The notes beneath the pieces were generated by a model. It did not search any database, was not told where the DNA came from, and saw nothing but the letters and a program-made list of their open reading frames with translations. The translations under genes were made by a program, and so were the position numbers. Below, piece by piece: positions 60,558 through 64,000 of a DNA stretch of 64,000 bases. Location of the stretch: assembly GCF_000701505.1 (NCBI RefSeq), contig NZ_KL370786.1, positions 264,468-328,467 on the forward strand. Reading direction: 5' to 3'. This DNA comes from Dyadobacter crusticola DSM 16708. GTDB lineage: Bacteria; Bacteroidota; Bacteroidia; Cytophagales; Spirosomataceae. Each line of letters starts with the position of its first letter. Within the stretch, counting starts at the first letter, position 1.

Positions 60558-62900
60558 ATGATGTTTAAAAAAGATTTCAAATATGTTGCACTATCCCTGC
60601 TGTTTGTGGCGGGGATAGCTGCGCATGCACAACAGGTTAAGATGCCCGAACGCGGCTTGTGTGCACACCGCGGCTGCATGGATTCGCACCCGGAGAACAC
60701 ATTGCCTGCATTCAGGGAAGCTGTTCGTTTAGGGGCGCAAATGATCGAGTTTGATATCCAGCTCACGAAAGACAGCGCGCTCGTGATCATGCACGACGAT
60801 GGGGTAGATCGTACTACAAACGGTACCGGCAAAGTTTCCGAGCTAACCTTCGCGCAAGTCCGCGCGCTGGACGCAGGCGTGAAAAAGGCAGAGCAATTCA
60901 AAGGAACGCAGGTGCCTACATTTGAAGAAACCCTGGCTATGATGCCGAATAACGTCTGGCTGAACTGTCATTTGAAAGGAGACGAAGCAGTTGGTGCGAA
61001 GGCTGCATTGATGCTCGCGAAATCAGGCAGGTTGCACCAGGCATTTCTGACTTGCTCAGAAAAAGCTGCGAAAGCGGCCAGGCAGGCAGTCCCCGGCATT
61101 CAGATTTGCAATGGAGAAAACAGCTACCGCAAAGACACGCCCAAGTATGCTCAGGCGACCATTGCGATGCGCGCCAACTTCATTCAGCTGCTGCGCCACC
61201 AGCCCGGCGAAGACCGCAGGCAAGTAATGCAGGATTTGAAAAATAACAATGTAAAGATCAGCTACTTCTACGCCAAAACGCCCGATGAACTCGGTAAGCT
61301 GTTTGAAGACGGGGTAGACTTTGTTTTGGTAAATAACGTCGCTGATTTTCTTCCTGAGGCCAAAAAGCTTGGTATAACGCCGGTGGTACCTGCATATACA
61401 AATGCGAAAGCACCAGCCGGGAAGGTTTTCGCGAATGAGAAAGCCAATAAAACGCTGATCGTGTTTTTTGACGGCTTGCGGCCGGATTACATTACCAAAG
61501 AGCAAATGCCCAACCTGTTTGCATTCAAGCAGAAAGCTTCTCACGGAAAGCAGCACCACAGCGTTTTTCCTACTGTGACGCGCGTCAATTCTTCTTCCTA
61601 CGCTACTGGCTCTTATCCTGGAACGCACGGTTTGCTGGGTAATTCCATCTACTTTCCGAAAGTGAGTCCGAACAAAGCGATTGGTACTACTTATGAAGAT
61701 CTGATGAAAGTGCAGGAGTCGGAGTCGGGGCAGTTGCTGACAGCGGTTTCAATGGGTGAAGTACTGGAAAAGGCAGGCGAGCGGATGATGGTTTTCAGCT
61801 CCGGTACCACGGGACAGGCTTTTTTACAAAACCATAAAATCGGCAGCGGAGGGATTATCAACCACGAGCTGATCCTGCCCGAATCGCTGAAAACGCAGGT
61901 AATGGCGGAACTTGGTCCCATGCCCAAAGGCACCGGCGACGTTTTTATCAAGCACAAATGGGTGGCCGACGCATTGCTCCATTACGGTTTGAAAAATGGA
62001 GGTCCGCTGGTAAGCGCAGTGTGGTTTTCGGATCCTGACGGCGCGGCTCACCGGTATGGTATCGGCTCAGAGCAGGCTGTTGCGGCAATCAAGTACGTCG
62101 ATACGCAATTTGGCAGGATCCTCGATTCGCTGAATGCAAGGGGTTTGCGGGAGCGGTACAATATCCTGATTTCAACTGATCACGGTTTTGTAACACATAG
62201 CGGCAAGCAAAATCTGAGCGAGCTGCTGATTGCGGAAGGTTTGAAGAAAGATAAAGAGTCGGATGATGTAGTGATATCGGAAGGTGCTGTTTATGTCAAA
62301 AACCACGACGAGCAAGTGATCAGGAAGATTGTGGCGGCTTTGCATAAGGAAGACTGGATCGGCGCTGTTTTTACAAAACCCAAAAAGAAGGGAAGTATGA
62401 CCGGCTGGGTTGATGGTACGTTGTCATTCGACGCGATCCATTACAATCACCCGACGCGCTCAGGCGACATTCTGGTTGCGCCCAACTGGAATGATGATAA
62501 AAACGATAAAGGTTACGCAGGTACCGACTTTTCCGGCGGCGTGGCTGGTCACGGCGGATCCAGTCCGTACGAGATCAACATCGCATTTTTTGCCGACGGC
62601 CCGGATTTCAAGGATGCATTCACAGGTGAGCTGCCCACTTCCAATGTCGATATCGCGCCTACCGTGCTTGGCCTTTACGGCTTGCAGGTGCCGCCGCAAA
62701 TGGACGGCAGGGTGATGAAAGAGTTTTATACAAAAACATCGAAAAGCAGCGGACCGTCTAAAAAGGAAAAAGTGCAGACAGAGGCCAGGTATCCCTGGGG
62801 TATCTACAAGCTTTCGCTCGAAATGTCGGTGCACGAGAAGTACAGGTACGTCGACTTCACCAAGACCGAGCGTACAAAGTTTGAGTCTGTTAAAAAGTGA
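60558..62900 (+). CDS. secreted fusion of GDPD and type I phosphodiesterase (AP superfamily) domains
   Basis: A two-enzyme protein of 780 residues with a signal peptide (ending AAHAQ). Residues 30-285 form a glycerophosphodiester phosphodiesterase barrel with all catalytic residues: His37 in HRG, Glu64 and Asp66 in EFD, His79 in HDD, plus HPENT. Residues about 290-755 form a type I phosphodiesterase/nucleotide pyrophosphatase domain with FFDGLRPDYI, nucleophile Thr in FPTVTRVNSSSYATG, SDPDGAAH, STDHGF and the final GHGG. Both domains look active. The preceding SusC and SusD genes suggest it degrades phosphodiesters at the surface. A start at 60522 (TAATG coupling) is possible. Confidence 0.88.
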   Translation: MMFKKDFKYVALSLLFVAGIAAHAQQVKMPERGLCAHRGCMDSHPENTLPAFREAVRLGAQMIEFDIQLTKDSALVIMHDDGVDRTTNGTGKVSELTFAQVRALDAGVKKAEQFKGTQVPTFEETLAMMPNNVWLNCHLKGDEAVGAKAALMLAKSGRLHQAFLTCSEKAAKAARQAVPGIQICNGENSYRKDTPKYAQATIAMRANFIQLLRHQPGEDRRQVMQDLKNNNVKISYFYAKTPDELGKLFEDGVDFVLVNNVADFLPEAKKLGITPVVPAYTNAKAPAGKVFANEKANKTLIVFFDGLRPDYITKEQMPNLFAFKQKASHGKQHHSVFPTVTRVNSSSYATGSYPGTHGLLGNSIYFPKVSPNKAIGTTYEDLMKVQESESGQLLTAVSMGEVLEKAGERMMVFSSGTTGQAFLQNHKIGSGGIINHELILPESLKTQVMAELGPMPKGTGDVFIKHKWVADALLHYGLKNGGPLVSAVWFSDPDGAAHRYGIGSEQAVAAIKYVDTQFGRILDSLNARGLRERYNILISTDHGFVTHSGKQNLSELLIAEGLKKDKESDDVVISEGAVYVKNHDEQVIRKIVAALHKEDWIGAVFTKPKKKGSMTGWVDGTLSFDAIHYNHPTRSGDILVAPNWNDDKNDKGYAGTDFSGGVAGHGGSSPYEINIAFFADGPDFKDAFTGELPTSNVDIAPTVLGLYGLQVPPQMDGRVMKEFYTKTSKSSGPSKKEKVQTEARYPWGIYKLSLEMSVHEKYRYVDFTKTERTKFESVKK

Positions 62901-62972
62901 ACATTTCCGTTCGGAATCGTACAGCGTAAAATGTAAAAAACATACCCTGGATCGTTCCTGAATGCTTTTTTC

Positions 62973-63023
62973 GATTGGTATAAACTTTTACGTCATTGTA
63001 ACAGGTTTATACCAATCCTTTTT
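62973..63023 (+). terminator. terminator or attenuator directly before the permease gene
   Basis: GATTGGTATAAAC (62973-62985) and GTTTATACCAATC (63005-63017) form a perfect 13-bp stem with a 19-base loop, followed by CTTTTTTC. It ends only a few bases before the ATG of the next gene at 63026, so it may be an attenuator rather than only the end of the Sus operon. Confidence 0.65.
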
Positions 63024-63025
63024 TC

Positions 63026-64000
63026 ATGCTGAGAAATTATACAAAGATCGCCGTACGGAATATCTGGAGGCAAAGGCTTTTTGCATTCATCAATATTTTC
63101 GGACTTGCCTCGGGTTTGATGGTCTGCTTCCTCGCCATTGCCCACATCAAAGGCGCATTGGAATACGATCATTTCCACGCGAAATCAGATCGCATTTACC
63201 GCATTATCACGGATGCAACCAGCAAGACCGGCGATAAAACGGCCTTTGCGACTTCTCCTTTGCCGCTGGCAGGTACCTTGGAGCAGGATTATGGAATTGT
63301 TGAAAACGCAGCGCGGGTGGTGCGTACATACGGGCCGGTACTGGGCAATTCCAAAGAGCTGGATTTTCTGACTTTTGCCGTTGATCATTCCTTCTTACAG
63401 CTTTTCGGTTATCCGCTTGTATCGGGCCAATATCCTTCCGGTGCGGGATATGCGGTGATCAGTCAGAAGACGGCCGAAAAGCTTTTTGGTAAAATGAACC
63501 CGATCGGTCAGGTGCTGGACCAGGGAGAAGCAGGTACCTCGATCATCACCGGCGTGGTCGCCAATCCGGAATCGCATTCGCATTTGCGGTTTGATATCCT
63601 GTTTGCTTTGGCTGACGAGCAAATGACTGCATTCAATGCGGGCGAGGGCTGGAAAGAGTTTTCGCGCGGGTACACTTATGTGCTGCTCAAACCGGGGACC
63701 TCGCAGGAGCAGCTTGGCAGTATCCTGCCAGCGGTAGCAAAGCGTGCGGGTGCGGCCCCCGGTACGGCCGCAAAGGCCTCGCTCGGCTTTCGTGTACAGG
63801 CGCTGAAAAGCATTTCTCCAAGCACAGAAGAGTTAATGAACAGCACCTACGAGCCGCAGATCAGTGGATTAATGGCCGAAATGGCGGTGGGATTAATTAC
63901 CCTGTTGATGGCGGCTTTTAATTATATAAACCTCACCCTGGCCCGCTCCATGAGCCGGGCGCGTGAAGTAGGTATACGGAAAACTTCCGGCGCGCTTCGC
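63026..64000 (+). CDS. FtsX/MacB-like ABC transporter permease (3' end cut by window)
   Basis: The frame opens with MLRNYTKIAVRNIWRQR and stays open to the window end (325 codons). It has an N-terminal helix (FAFINIFGLASGLMVCFLAI), a MacB-type periplasmic core domain (residues 45-265, with SDRIYRII and VISQKTAEKLFGKMNPIGQ) and the beginning of the FtsX domain (GLITLLMAAFNYINLTLARS, then SRAREVGIRKTSGA). This type is common in Cytophagales, usually with two FtsX domains and about 790 residues. Role: tripartite or export ABC system of unknown substrate. Confidence 0.9.
   Translation, partial: MLRNYTKIAVRNIWRQRLFAFINIFGLASGLMVCFLAIAHIKGALEYDHFHAKSDRIYRIITDATSKTGDKTAFATSPLPLAGTLEQDYGIVENAARVVRTYGPVLGNSKELDFLTFAVDHSFLQLFGYPLVSGQYPSGAGYAVISQKTAEKLFGKMNPIGQVLDQGEAGTSIITGVVANPESHSHLRFDILFALADEQMTAFNAGEGWKEFSRGYTYVLLKPGTSQEQLGSILPAVAKRAGAAPGTAAKASLGFRVQALKSISPSTEELMNSTYEPQISGLMAEMAVGLITLLMAAFNYINLTLARSMSRAREVGIRKTSGALR

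Noticed and set aside
1-64000. tRNA, rRNA and CRISPR arrays
   Set aside because: I looked for T-arm-like GGTTCGAATCC words, conserved rRNA segments and regularly spaced direct repeats and found none that hold up; a short tRNA could still be missed without a covariance search.

Overview
The window reads as the chromosome of a free-living, polysaccharide-scavenging member of the Bacteroidota, most likely Cytophagales (a Dyadobacter-like genus; this placement is inference). The grounds are three SusC/SusD outer-membrane pairs, a type IX secretion C-terminal sorting domain, a flexirubin/aryl-polyene-type pigment cluster, AraC regulators of the Bacteroidota type, TAnnTTTG-like promoter boxes and roughly balanced GC. 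I saw no rRNA, tRNA, CRISPR array, prophage or intact insertion sequence.

Layout. 1-7560 (+): the right end of a flexirubin/aryl-polyene-like polyene pigment cluster: thioesterase, two complete ketosynthases, two ketosynthase-fold proteins without catalytic residues, an ACP, a polysaccharide deacetylase, a LolA-like carrier, a hotdog dehydratase and a GT2-DUF2062 glycosyltransferase. 7741-9972 (+): membrane pyrophosphatase. 10091-10724 (+): a MntA/HepT (MNT-HEPN) toxin-antitoxin pair. 10795-15073: a LEA-like secreted protein, a dienelactone hydrolase, a Bcr/CflA efflux pump preceded by a possible leader peptide, a nucleoside hydrolase and a methyltransferase. 15351-21458 (+): a DUF1549/DUF1553 cytochrome-like protein, a Tat-exported DUF1501 protein and a DUF2231-haem-LRR protein, an arrangement best known from planctomycetes. 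21461-28959: cellobiose-2-epimerase-like enzyme, acidic protein, PQQ-type sugar dehydrogenase, DUF1080 protein, stress-like protein, S9 peptidase and a small HTH protein. 29235-34725: M1 aminopeptidase, hypothetical, secreted VOC protein, and a membrane-SRPBCC/AraC pair.

34927-36047 is a T9SS-cargo gene broken by a frameshift. 36160-36372 (-) is a SymE-family toxin gene. Its 5' leader folds into nested hairpins and contains an 11-base segment perfectly complementary to the start codon region; I consider this the most interesting regulatory object in the window. 36793-50638 (-) holds two tandem SusC/SusD systems with a formylglycine-type sulfatase and a Tat-exported Gfo/Idh/MocA oxidoreductase but no glycoside hydrolase, suggesting uptake of a sulfated glycan or sugar derivative.

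50954-54512 (+) encodes a fatty-acid desaturase and a large MscS channel. 54527-62900 is a third Sus system: a divergent AraC regulator, then SusC, SusD and a secreted protein that fuses a glycerophosphodiester phosphodiesterase domain to a type I phosphodiesterase/alkaline-phosphatase-fold domain. That operon looks dedicated to phosphodiester scavenging rather than to a glycan. The window ends inside an FtsX/MacB-like permease gene.
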